From: Penelope pileata
Taxonomy: Eukaryota > Chordata > Aves > Galliformes > Cracidae
Length of the DNA stretch: 64,000 nt
NCBI GenBank assembly: GCA_013396635.1
Contig: WBMW01000793.1
Coordinates: 244,084 to 308,083, forward strand
Direction of reading: 5' to 3'
Shown here: piece after piece, positions 12,876-26,254 of the stretch
Numbering within the stretch: the stretch's first letter is position 1
How the letters are laid out: each line of letters begins with the position of its first letter
The notes under the pieces: generated by a model
Seen by the model: only the letters and a program-made list of their open reading frames with translations
The model's database searches: none
Told to the model about the DNA's origin: nothing
Translations under genes and position numbers: made by a program

Positions 12876-14069
12876 ATAGGATTCCAGTAACAGAGCTATA
12901 ACCCAGTACAACTTTCTCTCCTGTGAGCTCAGTGGAGCAGAGCAGTCTGTGAGCTCTGTCCCCAGCCAGGTCTGACACCTTGCTCTCAGGCTCCCAGTCA
13001 TAGGGTCTGCATAGGGAGGAGTGGCACCACCATGGCCACGTCCCACTCTGATGAAGTGTGCAGAAAAGACGCGGTGTCAGAGCGTGCAGGCTGTTTGGCC
13101 AGAGTACAGGGAACAAAAATAAATAATCCTTGAGGAGAGACCTGCTAGTGAGCAAAGAGAGACACCTCTGCACATTACCATTGGCTGGGTAGGGCAATTC
13201 TGGCCACAGAGCATAGCATCCCAGGGAGTGGGACCCTAGGGGTGTTGAGAGTAGGTTTGTTAATGGATCTCCCAGGGGTTGATGGATTTAATGGATGAAG
13301 TAAGTCTGCGTTTATTTATTTTTTTGGCAGCTGCTGCAGTGGAATTTTATGCATTTTTCTGGCTGTTATTGCTTGTCTGGACTATTTAGATGTTGAGGTA
13401 CACTTGTTTCCTTTGTGGTGGACCTTTTATTCAGAGCAGCTGGGACACCTTCTGCAATGGCACATTACACTATACTTTCATTTATAAAGTGTTCTGTGCA
13501 GCTTTAGAAATGAGCTCTGAAATGGTTATTAGGCAATGGAAGTGTGAGCAGTATTTGATTAGAAGCTCAGCAGTAGATTAGAGAGGCTATAGAGATAAGC
13601 TATTGTTACGCATGGTGTATTGACCTCAGCTCCATAACAAATGGTCTGTTGATCATTTTAAGGGAGAACACAAGGAATACCTGTACCTGTAAGTGTTGCA
13701 GATCTCATTTTCCCTCTCACTTTAATTTTCTCCTCTATTCTGCTCTGACTTTTATTGCCTTTGTCAATTGTGAGGGGTTTAGGTAGCTTTCTTCAGCTAG
13801 GTTGATTTGTGTTCTACATATCAGGCTTAAGTAGGATGCCTTGCTCAGCTTTCAGCAGAGCTTGTTCCCTCTCAGGTCACTGGAACTCTTTTAGTAGACA
13901 GAAAACATTCCTCAGTTTTAGGCCTCCAACAGATCTCAGTATCTGAGAGCTTCACTGGCACATTGCATGGTTTTTCCCTTCTCAACTTCTGCAGAAATCA
14001 CTGCTACTGCCTACAGCTTTTTGTACTGCAGAAACCAAACTGACTTTCTTCTGTTGATAATCTCTTAAC

Positions 14070-14085
14070 TTTTTTTTTTTTTTTT
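14070..14085 (+). repeat. T16 homopolymer
   Basis: An uninterrupted run of 16 T residues, followed by AAAATAAG. On the minus strand this would be an A-tail, but no retroposed body or poly(A) signal was recognised beside it. Confidence 0.95.
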
Positions 14086-14540
14086 AAAATAAGCATACAT
14101 TCCCTTTGACTTCCATATGAAAATCCAAGAAAAAAAGATGCTCTGCACAAAGCAACCAAGGATGTCAGAAGCTAACATTTTGCAGATAAAGAAGCAAAAT
14201 TGCTTCAAACACGGCTCTTTGAGATCCCAGGCAAAGTACTGTAGAGTTTAATAATGAACAAATAGAAAAGATTCCACAAAAAATTCTAACTCACATGACC
14301 AATGACAGTGATCTCCCACCCAAATGAGCCCTCTCTGATGAGCAGCAGGCCTCAGAAAAAAATGTGCTTCCTTCCACTGTGGGCTCTTAAGTGAGCCCAG
14401 GGCAGCCCCACACTGGTCCACCCCTTCCAGTCACGTGGGGGGCACAGGTGCCCACAGTCTGCCTGTGCTCCCCAGGCAGCCACACCCCTCCTCCAGGTGC
14501 TCAATCACAGATTCAGGCCATGATCAACAGTTTCCCTACA

Positions 14541-14575
14541 GCTAGAATCTTCTCTGATGTAAATCAGTGCAACTC
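14541..14575 (+). repeat. Possible palindromic repeat relic
   Basis: The stretch contains TAGAATCTTCTCTGATGTAA directly followed by ATCAGTGCAACTC. It resembles one arm of the 'agaatctg...gtgtaaatca..gtaactcc' hairpin family seen in better form at 63104-63166 on the opposite strand. The matching second arm is not evident, so this would be a half element. Confidence 0.3.
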
Positions 14576-16855
14576 TACATGCGTAAAGTTTTGCTCTAGG
14601 CACAGATCTAGCTGAGAGAAATATTTCGTTTTTGTTATAATCTCTCCCTATAATTCAATTCCTCTCACCTTGTGATACTTTCACTGCTCTCTGTGGAACA
14701 CTCTCCAGCTTGTTTTTGCCTTTCTCTTTGTTGGTTATCCAGAATAAAGTTGGGGCTGGATGCTGAATGTTTTCCAGCCTCTAACACTCAAGGGTTGGCC
14801 TGCTGTCCAGGTGAGGCCAGATCAGAGCTACATCTAAACCTTTTCATTCTGCCTCCTGACTGTGGGGGCTCTGCTGAAGGAAAACAGCTCTCAACAGAAT
14901 TGCCATTTCTGTTACCTCATCATCTTGCAAATTCTTATCTAGTGTGAAACAGTTATCCATAAATCTCTTTCCTATCAAGACGTCTCCCTGATGCCTTTTC
15001 TAAGATCGTGAGATGGTTTATAAATACATGAATCTGTAGATAATTTTTCTACTGTTTTTGGTAAACACCAGAATACAATGCATATGTATCTCCATACTGT
15101 GTAGTAGTATCAGCTAGTTGTCCCAGTCTAAAGCACATAACATTTCTTCAGCTGCTTCAATAAAGGTAAAGAAGGCACAGTCACATCTATAGGGAGTTAT
15201 ATGAAAATTAATGTCCTTTTCTGATATCACAAAGGCAGTAAGACCCAAAATAAAAGCTCTACTGAAAATTTATGTTTTCTCAGTCAAGACTCTTAGGAAT
15301 TTGATGTGAGATTATGATCTTGTTGTGAAATAATGGTCTGGAAGATCGCCTTCCCTCTGCTGTTACCCCCCACTGAGTGCTACTGATTTCCATAGTTAAT
15401 CATAAACTCTTGCCCTAAGTTAATTGATGTCCTCATTATGTCATATTTAACTGCAGCTTAAGAGAGTCTTTAGCCATTAACTGCTTTTATACCAGCCAGC
15501 CTTACGGCATCAAGCTCTGGAAATAGTGAAGAAAGGATCTCAAAAACAAATTGACTGCTAGTGTTACCATCGCATCACCACTTAAATTTGCAAATGTCAG
15601 AAGTATAAGCTCCCATCAGCCTACATATTTCTCACTTTGTAAATTTAATGAATTTTCAGTAATTAACAGCAAACAAGTAATTGTCACTGCTTACTGCTGA
15701 CAATCAAAGAGATATCGTTTGGGGTTTAGTACCCTTCTAGAAATGCCAAAGAAGTGAGGTTCTTACATGAAACTTACCAGTCCCAGAGATATCAATGCCC
15801 TAGTGATAAACCTTCATATCCTCACTCTACAGCTCCTTTGAAGGACTGTGTGTGTTGAAATTTGAGGATGAGAATGTGATTCCCATTGTTTGGGCTGTGA
15901 GGACTGAAGGAAAGGTGATATTTCTTTACCTGGAATGGCATATTTTCAGGTAGGAGATGAGAGAAATGGGACAATTAGGGTTGTGGCTAGGAAAGGAATT
16001 TACTAGTCCTTGTTTTAAATCAACAGGTTCTTGAGTCTTGGTACTTTTTTGATTCTTTTCTTCATTGCTGTAAACTTCAGTTAGTGAGACGCTCCCATCT
16101 CTTGTTCTCTCAGCTCTCAGTGCTTTCTGGCCCCTTTCCTGGGACAGCTGCTGAGGACTCCCTGCTCCAGAGCCACACTGACTAACCCTCTTGCTGACTG
16201 CTTACTTTTGCTCTTTCCCGTTTCATTCACCTCTTAATCCTAGTTAAAAGCTATTCAAAGGTTTGATCTCCGTAAGCATTTTACCTAAGGCATGATTCCA
16301 TCTCAAATCTTAATCCCAGCAATCTTGGAAACCAACCCGTCTGACTGACGTAAAAACATCCCTTGTATAACAGAATGACACAGACACTGCAGATCAATAT
16401 CCTTACTAACACCTGACGCTTACTCAGGGGAGTCAATGGAGATCCTGGCTCAAGGCTTCCCAACAGAAATTCCACGTGTTTAGTCTGCAGATAGTTAAAA
16501 TTGCACTTTGAGTTGTTGCATCAGGGTGCAGTCTATCACTAATATTATCATTCAAAATTCCTAGCCTTACACATCATGACGTGTCATGTCTGGTGAAAGG
16601 CAATGCATGATTTGACTGATGTGCAGTAGCTGGGGTGAACTTAGTCATGATGAGTCTATTAGTCATGTTACATCTGCCTCAGTGCAGAACGGTTCAGATG
16701 CAAGTACAAGAACTAACTTCTGTGTACAAAGAACAGTTGAGTAAAAATCTTCCTTTGACAGCAGGCATCTTCAGTTTCAAAACACTTTATGGCTAATATA
16801 GGATACTCCAATGAATGTGTCCTATTTATCAAGATATTCCCAATAAACTCAGCAG

Positions 16856-16875
16856 AATAAAAAATAAAATAAAAT
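16856..16875 (+). repeat. AAAAT-type simple repeat
   Basis: Short tandem run of the TAAAA unit (aataaaaaataaaataaaat). It is too short and common to indicate an element by itself. Confidence 0.85.
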
Positions 16876-17470
16876 CAAGCTATAAACCTTTTGTCAAAGA
16901 CAATAGGAAATACATATAAATCCAGTGACTTGTGAAATTAGCATCATCATGGTTTGAAATGCCTCTCTAGTATGAACCGCAAGCCAGTAGTGCATGGTCT
17001 TGGCCAAGAAGAAATCAAGCTGAATTTCATGGATCAAGCATTTGTCACAAAGACTCTGTGAAGCAATTAAAAGTTGAAATCCAACCCTGGCTGGAAGACA
17101 AACTTCACTTCTGAAAACACATTTCTGTGAATGTGGGTCCATCACCAATTAAATTATTTTTACTTTTTGCAAACTTCATCCAAGACCCCTTGTGAATACA
17201 AGTATTAGCAGGTAGCCAGAGGAATGAGTATTGCAAGTCTACTTGTAAGATGTTTCAATGGTTAGCCACCACTTCTGTTAAAAAAATGAAGAATCTTATT
17301 TTTTTAATTGGATTTGTCTGGCTTTGATTTCCAACTGGCAATTTTTAACTGTTTGGAAGTTGAACCCTTATCACATACCAGTGGATCAAGCTTTGTAGGC
17401 AGTGAAGGGAACCAAGCAGAGAGGGAAGAGGAGTTGTCTGGATGGATTTTGGGGGTGGTTTTCTTTCCTC

Positions 17471-17491
17471 TTTTTTTTTTNTTTTTTTTTT
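17471..17491 (+). repeat. Poly-T tract containing one undetermined base
   Basis: T10, then N at 17481, then T10. The N probably marks an unresolved homopolymer length in the assembly. The true tract length is unknown. Confidence 0.9.
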
Positions 17492-19836
17492 GATTTTGGC
17501 AAAAATTCCCACAGTCTTATCACTGAACAGCAATGATTTATGTAATTTCAGGGGCTGCTTAGGACTGGCCTCTCCCACGGGTTGATGCAACAGCAAGAGG
17601 CCCCTACTTTGAACAGCAATTGGCTGGAAGGCTGTGGTCAAGTAATGCATTATTCATCCTTTACAGCTGTCCTAAAAGGAAGCTGGGTGCCACATTTTTC
17701 ATGGCCAACACTCACTCTGCGGCAAGATCTCAGCTTCTCTCTCAATGATGTTTAGAAAGCCATTAGTATTAGTCCTCCAGTCAGACACTGCGTGGTTTAG
17801 TGTCAGGTTCTGCCATCTGGTGATGGTTAGGTGTTGAGCTGGCTTTTGTATCTCGAAACCCCTGCAAAGAGGCATCTGAGCAGGACAAAACTTCATCCGA
17901 CTCTGTTGATTGCTTTCAAAACCTTTGCAGAAGACACTTCAGCTTGAGCACCTGGGAAATCTGAAAATTAATGTAAAGTCATCTACCAGCAACACCAGGG
18001 TTTTATTCCTTTTAAGACTTAGTTTATCCAGGCTTAGATCCATGTCTTAGTCTTCTAGGGACTGAAGAACGGCCCATCACAACGATTAGAAGGATTCCTA
18101 TTATCTTTCCTGGCTTTAAGATGGTATCCTCAAAGTTTGATCTTGCTGCTGTTCAAATCATTGGAAAAACTCCTGTTTGAGTGATGCTGGACTAAAGTAG
18201 TTTATTGTCCTGGGGAGGGCAGCATTTTATGAAGCAACGTGAACTTTTCCTTTCAAAACTTGATCTTTAGCTCTGCCAACTTGACAATTCCAAGTCAGCA
18301 AGACAAGCTCATCCTCTCCCTCTTTTATGAGGCCATCTGGGAGGATGTTGCTCTCACAAGCACTACCTCTGCAACAGCTCCATCATTTCAAGTCAAACAT
18401 TCTCATGCCAAATACAAATCTGGGGAAACATCCCCCTCCAGCTTGTGATAAGTGGTTGAACCTGGCACAGCCAAAGGGAGGGAGGATCTGCCAGAAAAGC
18501 TCTGCAATGTCTAAAGAGGAGAGAACTTGGATCCTCCTGATCTTGGAACAAGGTCCTCCTGTGGAGACGGGATGTGTTTTTCCCCCTGAATTTCTTGCTT
18601 ATCTATTCCAGATCAGCATCTGGATGCCAGTTTCTCCTCCTGTGTAAGACACTCTTCATATAAATGAATTGCACCCTATAGAGGCCCAGAATTTTTTCAT
18701 TACTTCACAGCCAACGACCAGTTCTAGCTCCTCCCTTTGTTTAATGAAGAAAAGTCATTCCATCTTCAGATCTATCCCTAATCAGGACAGGTGATGGAAG
18801 TCTTATTTTCCTAAATCTATCCCGAGAGACGTTTTCCAGCTGGCATAACAGTTATGCTGGTGGAGATGCATGTAGTTTGACAGCTTTATTTGTGGAGTGT
18901 TGATGACGCAGTAGCTGAACTATTAGCAGGTATTTTTGCATTTTATTTTGTTCATTATAGTAAAGTTTCCCACCTGGACTTGTGAAGCAGGATGTGTTGA
19001 GTCTGGCAGATTACTCAGACTCTGTGCATTATTTCAGATAACAGCTCCTCCGTCTGACTTCACAGATCAAAAACTACGTGTTTTTCTGTGTCAGTTTTAA
19101 ATCTGAAAACTTGGACTGATTTCCGAGTTCTGCCAGTGAGATCACTAACCCTCAAACAAAGATGCTTTGTTGAGTGGCAATCACGCTGCCTTTTCTTACA
19201 CTTTCTGGAGCTCCACTCCTTGACTTGGGTCCTCACGCTGCCACGATAAATGAAATAACTCATCCTCTTAACCACATTCTTTTTCTTAGTAGGACTGTAA
19301 GATGGCTGGCCCCTAGAGTCATGAGTATTTCAGTGTTCCTTTGTAGCAAGACATACACAGTTGGGGGTGAATCTAGCTTTCCTTCCTCAAGGAATCAGAA
19401 GGTGACCTAGTCTTTTTAAATTTTTTTTTTCCTTTTAATTCAAGTAGTTCTTCAGCCTTTTGTAACACCAGGTTCTGAGACTCTAACAGACTTTTTGGAA
19501 TGAAGTTCCTGTCAGAGACCCTGGATGGAAATAGGTTGGAGATTGATGGATTGCTTTTATTCCAGCCAGGTTTTAAATTCATGAAGATTTCAAACTGACA
19601 TTGATGGCTGTTCTGAATATGTAAGGAGCATTGAATAAATATATTGTCCCTATTAAAAATAAATAACTAATTGAGATGTTCAGATGCTGCATATCAGTGT
19701 GGCAGACACAAAGGATTCTGAAATTGCCATGTGACATTCAGAAAACATTGGTAAAGGTGAAAAATAATCATAAATAATAGGATTGACTCTCTTTTTAGGA
19801 AAATACAAATGCCTCAGAAACAAAGTGAATTATCCC

Positions 19837-19854
19837 ACTTCCTTCCTTCCTTCC
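19837..19854 (+). repeat. (CTTC)n microsatellite
   Basis: About four and a half units of CTTC in a pyrimidine-only strand. It could be length-polymorphic. Confidence 0.9.
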
Positions 19855-21281
19855 AAACACAAAGCCAAAATTCACCCATTTTGTAGATTTCACATTTGAC
19901 AGGATTATTGCATGAATGACAAACTGACAAGTTTTGTCCCCCTTGTTCCAGCCTCACATTCACTTGCTAATTCATGCAAAGTTTTTCTAAGTGCAACATC
20001 CTGTAGAATTCTGGTTCTTCTGTGAAGAGCATTTTCTCAACCAACCTATCTCCACTTCCAACTCAGCGATCTGGCAAAAGATTGGAATGTTATTGCGGTT
20101 CAGCCCAAAGGCTCTGGAAGAATAAAAGCATGACACTCAGCTGGTATAAGTGTTGGCATCTTGATGGCACTCCATCATCTCTCTCTTCCTCTGTCACCTC
20201 CTTTTATTTCATATGATTGCCCAAGAAAACAAAGTAGAAGAGGGTAAGCAATTAAGTGTGCTTATTTAAGGAGCGAATAACAAATTATTTGCAAGGGAGT
20301 GCTAGTTTGCAATGCTTACCATTGCAGACTTTTCTGTACAAAAGGCACTGCATCCTCTCAGCAGGTTTGACCCTACTTGTACATCAGCACATTCCTGGGT
20401 TGACTTGTGGAGAACCACTTGAAAATGGCTGGAGATAGTCAGTGCCTTTCAGGAATGCGCTAAACAAGCGCTCTCCCCTGCTCTCTGCAGCTGCCTGTCT
20501 GGAGAGCCTGATTTCCAGCCAGGATGTCATGGAACTATAGTTCCCTTGACCTGACTTAGATCCTGCCTAACTGCCCAAATCTGTAGACATTAACCAAGCA
20601 AAAAAATGACGTACACTTGCTGTAACAGCAGGGACTGACAGTCAACATCAGGCCAACACAGAGGTGTGCACCAATGTCTAACGACTCACCCCTGCTGTGG
20701 GCAATTAGAAACCTTGGTATCTCTTTCTCTGAGATACTGTATCTCTTCCTTATCTTTTCTTTTCTTAAAAGAAAGCATATCTGAGATGCAGTCCTGATAT
20801 CTGCGTACCTAAGAAAGGTGGATTAGTAATTATATACTTTGTGTGCTGGTCAACTCCTTCCTTCACACATTTGCTTTTTGAGCTTATGGACATTTTTTTC
20901 TAGCAGAAGCCTTCTTCTGTCTTGAGTTGTCAATTGTTCTTGCAGCCCCCTTGATCTTTGCCCATCACTCCCAGTAAAAGACACCTTCCCACAAACACTG
21001 GAGACTTTTCTGCACAAGCACTGGAGATGTACACCTCACCTTAGACCAATCAGCATATGAAAATGTAAGACAGAAGGCTGTATAGGTGATTGTCATGCCT
21101 TCAGTTACATGTTGGAGAATGGATGGACTCATACAATATTAGAGAAGTATCATGACCTTTTATGTGCATAAAGTCTTTAGCTAATGACATTCTTGCTGGA
21201 TCCTTCCAAGAGTCTTTTCTGTAAGGGTCTCTACCAAACCAACTTATTTTTTTGATTCACAGAGTTTCCTTAAAGTGTCCC

Positions 21282-21282
21282 N
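21282..21282. other. Undetermined base (N)
   Basis: A single ambiguous base inside otherwise non-repetitive sequence. It shows that this is draft assembly sequence and breaks any frame read across it. Confidence 0.98.
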
Positions 21283-22423
21283 TTTATGCTTTTAATGGAG
21301 ATTTGCTCAATTATACTGCATTTGATTATTTTTTCAGTACTTGCACTCTTCAGTGTGGGACAGACTGCCCATACAGAGCACCTGTCATGCAGTTAATAAC
21401 TAGTACTTCCTTGAGAATGAAGCCCAGACAGAAACGCTCTTGACAAAAACATTGAGTAAGAAGGAGTTTTTCAGTGGCCTGCTAAGCAAAAGCATTTAGC
21501 ATGCAGATTCTCCACAAAGTTTCTTCACATTCTCTGTATCCCTCAGTTCAAATTCCCTATCATTTATATTCATCACTTGCCTTTTACTAAGGCCCTGAAG
21601 TGCTCTTTCACTCATCAGGTGTAATATTTTCTACTCGTTTAGAGAAGGGACTGCACAGAAACCATTTGGTAAGATTTTGGCATCTCGAAACTCAGTGTTG
21701 CATTTCCATCCTTCCCTTCACACTTTTAGTGAAATGTCCATATTTGGCCAAAAGAAATTCTAGATTCCAGGGTGTTAATGGCAATATTTATTTAGTCATC
21801 AATGTCAGTACTTGTTTTTCCAACCTGGTCTTGATCATTAACATCCCATAGATAATGAAGTTGTTACTAATAGATTGTGGTATCAGACAAAGGAACATGA
21901 AAGCTTGATCAATACTTTTCGGTGACAATTTTACTCCTAACCTGTGTTTTGTACATGAACCTTCAAAATATTTCAATGGCCAAGACAAACATTGTCTGTG
22001 CACAGTTATGTTTTTACAGTATTTTAATTCCACTGAATCAGTACAGTAAATATTGATACACTGTTTTGCCTTCAGTATTTTTGGACTGCTGTCAAATTAA
22101 TTAAATAGTAAATAGCAGAGTGGATATCCCAGTACACTGTCCTATTAAATGCTAAGCAAGATTAGAATGGCTGATAAAAAGGTCTCTATGCTATTGTAAA
22201 TAAAAGAAGGACATGGTGTTATATCAGTCTTTGTTGGCATTTCCCATGTGGTTTTCCGAAGTGAACATTTACTTTGTGTTCTTTAACAGATGAGAAAGCT
22301 TCACTGCTGTGAATGTCTGTGCAGCATGCTTTTATAATTATCTTTCCATCCTTGGTATTTATTTTCTCCTTTTTCACTGTGGTTCCTCCAATTTACAGGT
22401 TTGGACGTTTTTTGCTTCTTCTT

Positions 22424-22665
22424 AGAATCATGGAATCATCAAGGTTGGAAAATACCTCCAAGATCATCTAGTCCAACCGTACACCTACCACCAAGACTAC
22501 CCACCAAGCCATGTCCCTCAGCTCCACATCCAGACATACATCGAACACCTCCAGGGATGGTGGCTCCACGACCTCCCTGGGCAGTCTGTTCCAGTACCTG
22601 ACCACTCTCTCAGAGAAGTTTTTCCTAATATCCAACCTGAACATCCTCTGGCACAACTTGAGGAC
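22424..22665 (-). mobile_element. CR1 LINE retrotransposon, short 3' fragment
   Basis: Read on the minus strand, this ends in the CR1 tail (AGAATCATGGAATCATCAAG on the plus strand from 22424). It is preceded by 'ttggaaaatacctccaagatcatctagtccaac'. The minus-strand frame gives the ORF2 C-terminal blocks [31 protein letters not shown] and LRDM. Compared with the copy at 8741 there is one codon missing in KNF(F)SERVV, the normal stop after LRDM is lost and the frame reads on into the 3' UTR. It is therefore decayed and older than the 8741 copy. The far (5') boundary near 22665 is where recognisable CR1 wording stops. Confidence 0.94.
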
Positions 22666-24215
22666 ATAAGTTCTTGCAGAACTGAAAGAGACTCCTGTAG
22701 GTTGCTAACCTCTTATCTGTCGTGGTGTCTGCAGAGTTTGCAGCTGCTATTTATCTGCCTGCATGTGGATCTCTTCATATTTCTCTGGGACAAGCACACA
22801 TGGAGGAAGTTGTCCTACTGCTGTCCTTATCCTATTACATCCTATCATGCCAACGTGCAGAGAACATCAAGCAGAGATGATTTCTCCAGATAATAGCTAT
22901 CTCCTTCATAGTCCCCTTCTCCTGGCTAAGCCACAGGTGTGAGCCTGCTTGGTTAGGAGCTGAGTTTGAGGCTGAGTAAGGAAATGTGTGTGTTTCCTAT
23001 TGGGCAGCAGAGCTGTGGACTGGAGTATGCAAACACCACAGAGCTCTGACAGCTGGGGGAAGCTGCTGCTGCCACATACGCTCTGGTGAGGAAGACAGCA
23101 AAACATGTTGTCTGCAGCATCTTGCTTACTTAGCATAGGTGCTGGCCAGCCAGCAAATGCTGGAGGCTGTTACAGTAGAAGTTCATGTTTTCTGACTTAT
23201 TTATTGACTACATTCCTGGCTCTGCAGGCATCTGCTTTAACAAAGGCTTGTGACCAAGGAAGCAATGGAAATCCATCGTATTGCATGGTTTGGTTTTCAA
23301 AGCTGATGACCCAGGTGCCTCCATTTCTCTTTTCAGTTTATCTGTGTATGTCTTCTGTGCTTATCTCTTGCCTTGAGAGGTTACAAAACTCCAGCTCTGG
23401 CTTTGCATCCCGGAGTTTACAAACTCTGAAGAGGTAAATCCTTTGGTGCCAGGTTTCTGCAGACTTGCTTTTTTCTGTGCATATAGATCCATCACAATTC
23501 AGCTTTGAGAGCAACTTGCAAGCAAAACTGGAGCCATACTGACACAGAAGAACGGACTGGCTTTTATTGACAGATACTTAAGCTCACAATCATCACATCA
23601 CAATGTTCCCAAGTAAATTTTGTTCACAAAAACAGATTGAAAACTTGACCCAGATAGACTTTTTAAGAAAGTTGGTTGTCAGCAGGAACTGAAAACAAAT
23701 CTCATGGAATATGAAGCAGACTACTAAATAGTTGGAAGTCTACTGTGAGTCTGTATCAGTAGCAATTTGGATAATTGCACCTCCAGTGTCTTAGATTATC
23801 TGGTTTCTGTGAAGGATGGGACACCTGGAAGACCAACTTATTTGCTGAAATGTTATGGTAACTTTGATACAGGTAAGTAGCAGGACACATACTCTAGTAG
23901 GTCCAGGTCTCATGTGGTTTTTCTCATTAGTAGATAGAGCTTGCTCATAAGCTTTAGGTAAGATCCCCTACAAAATCTTGCAGGTCTTAGACTCCCAGAA
24001 CTCCTCCTGGCTCAAAAGAGAAGCCTTCAATCAGAAGTAGAATGATGTTTCCCCGTGCAGATGGGAGCTTCTTCCCCATTGTTCAGAGTAAGCAAGGCAA
24101 ATATTTTTGCAAAGCCTGTTTGAACATGTGTGTTTTTTTCAGAAGGTAATGTAAAGCAATTTGACATGGTCTTGTTATTTTCTTTTGGAACATTGGATCT
24201 GTCTGTACTCAGTGC

Positions 24216-24236
24216 TATTTATTTATTTATTTATTT
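24216..24236 (+). repeat. (ATTT)n simple repeat
   Basis: About five tandem ATTT units. On the transcript level this would resemble overlapping AU-rich elements, but no transcript is supported here. Confidence 0.9.
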
Positions 24237-24731
24237 TAACTGTCTTTTTCCACGTGAACTGATTCAGGAGAGAGCAAAAGAAGTCCTTCAGGAGAAGGAG
24301 TCACAGTTGTGTGCTGGAGTGACCTTGGGGGCTTTGCCTCTGTCATTGCCCTCTCCGACTCTTGATAAACAGCAAGTAAAATGGATTTACAGGCTTGCAG
24401 AAATCATTTCATTTTCTCTTGTTTTATCAGCACAGATGGAAAACAGGGCTGTATCTAATCTCAGTCCAGAATCAGCTGGAGTTGGACTGATAGTGTATAA
24501 AGACAGCAAAAGCAGCAGACTTATAAATTTACTGAGCTGTAACTTGTGCTGTACAAGCTAGTAGGACAGAGTTTTTCAGTATTTATGCTTAAGGAAGATA
24601 GAGCTCCACAGACATTTATTTTGACATTCCATTTCTTTAAAATACTCCCCAGTCCTGTACCAGATGCTATATTGCTGACATTTCTAGTTTAATGCTTGCT
24701 GTGAAATCATTCCTGGAAATGCAGTCTAACA

Positions 24732-24780
24732 GGGCCAAATCCTCGGGTCCTTCCTCAGTCAAGGTAAATGGGTACTGGTG
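24732..24780 (+). repeat. Possible palindromic repeat relic (GGGCCAAATCCT arm)
   Basis: The stretch GGGCCAAATCCTCGGGTCCT followed by TCCTCAGTCAAGG looks like one arm of the 'gggccaaatcctgaggtccttactcag...' hairpin repeat that I recall from turtle and archosaur DNA. The second arm is not clear. The match is from memory and unaligned. Confidence 0.35.
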
Positions 24781-26167
24781 CAGAAACATCTCACTGCCAA
24801 GCCCGATCAATAGCATTCTCCCACATAGTCCTGCAGTTTATTGCATAGATGCCTTTTAACTTTCTCCTCTTCTCTATCATTTTTTTCCCCTTATCCTGAG
24901 TTCCTTCTGCAGCATTTGAAAAATGAAAATAGTTCTGTGAGACCGACATAGTGCTTTGCAGGCAGCCAGCTGCACTTCTAAACTGCCACACAGGTATGCA
25001 TTCGACCACATTTGGCAGTGCTCTCTGCAAAAAGGAGCTATTTAGACTGGTTGAGGACCAGGACTGAATTACCCTCTTACCTTAGCCCGTGGTTCCTGTG
25101 ATTTAGGGTTAAGTGGAGGGGGATGTCAAGCATACTCATTAAAAGTAAATTGTTAAGTTATACATTTTGTCTTTGAACAGGGTAATGAGCTGCCACAGAG
25201 CATTCCAATGAAAATATTAAGAGGACACTTAGTATAATGTGGAGCTCCTACATACACTCATTCATTCATGCACAGAAACTCAATTAGTACAGTACCTCTG
25301 CAACACTGCTAACATCTCCCCACACTGAGGTCTTGTCTGACACGTTGTTGTATGGATAAAGAATCGAAGCCATGTAGAGTAAGGAGAAACATGTAAAAGT
25401 AGCAAGAAAGGTCATTACTTCCAGGGAAAAAGAAAGCCTTGATGGACTAGCTAACAAACTGTTTTAACGGATCAGTGCCATGTCTGCGTAACTCAATTTT
25501 GTATGCATTTTTAAAGGGTTAGACTGAAAATCAATGAATAATCACTCCAATGTATTCTACAGCAAGGTTGTTAAAGCAGAAGCTCTGAAAGAGCATTCCT
25601 GTCTTTGTCTTGTAGATACATGGATTGAAACCTGGAGTTAGTACACAGTAGTGATGAACACTATGACTTATCCACTTCCTTCCTGAAAACACAAAGTAAA
25701 ACAAAACTCAATCTGCACAGCTGATGGTCTTTGCATGGACCCAAGTTCTGGTGAGATACAAAAATAAAAGCAGCAGTGTTGCCAGCTAAAAAACAAAAAG
25801 ACAGTGTTGAAGGTGGGGGGGGGAGGGGAACCTTCAGTTTATCCTCAGCTGGAACCTCCAGCATGTGCAGAGTCCAATGAGCATTATAACAGCAGGCATA
25901 TTTCACCTGGCTGTGAGACAAAGGTGAGTTTTTTTCCTGGCTCTACAGCAGTTTTGGATGTCTTTGAAATAAACAGTTGAGATGGAGAAGACAGACTTTC
26001 AGGTGTCTGGCATCCTCAGTTTCTTGGAAACCATTAGGCTGTAGGAGCTCTAGAGATCTTGTAATGCAAATAATATCAGTACATCAACTCACAAATAAAT
26101 CTTTCTGAAGCTGAGGTTAAAATGACTTCCTTTCAGAAGAATTAAAACTTCACTTCATCTTAAAATG

Positions 26168-26194
26168 AAAAAAAAAATTTTTTTTTTGGGGGGG
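26168..26194 (+). repeat. A10-T10-G7 homopolymer string
   Basis: Three homopolymers directly abut: ten A, ten T, then seven G. The A/T part is a perfect 20-bp inverted repeat. It sits about 60 bp from the 3' tail of the neighbouring minus-strand CR1. Confidence 0.92.
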
Positions 26195-26254
26195 TAAAAC
26201 CTGCAGTGTTTTTGTTCTTTGTTACTTTGATTGTATTCAGAAGAATAGACACTT

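Larger units (their letters stand above)
9490..22423. other. Unannotated non-coding sequence with small relics
   Basis: No gene is recognised. The block holds palindromic repeat relics near 10398 and 14541, an ATTAAA plus A12 arrangement at 10786-10815, a GC-rich palindrome at 12864, several homopolymers and two undetermined bases. The stretch at about 15380-15720 is compact and AT-rich with motifs such as TTAATTGAT and GTAATTGTC. It looks like conserved non-coding DNA, but that cannot be judged without other genomes. Confidence 0.5.
22666..26254. other. Unannotated non-coding sequence
   Basis: No gene is recognised. The block contains an (ATTT)n run, a possible palindromic relic at 24732 and a G-rich run at 25815-25828 flanked by a 7-bp inverted repeat. 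The A10-T10-G7 string sits near its right end. A 143-codon plus-strand frame at 24130-24561 has no recognisable domain and unremarkable composition, so I treat it as chance. Confidence 0.5.

Noticed and set aside
24130..24561. 143-codon plus-strand frame including the (ATTT)n repeat
   Set aside because: The frame starts in low-complexity sequence and codes for a repeat-derived hydrophobic stretch. Nothing recognisable follows.
25808..25836. TGAAGGT...ACCTTCA inverted repeat around a G-rich loop, possible hairpin or G-quadruplex
   Set aside because: Only a 7-base stem and just two G-runs separated by an A, which does not make a standard four-run quadruplex. Likely chance.
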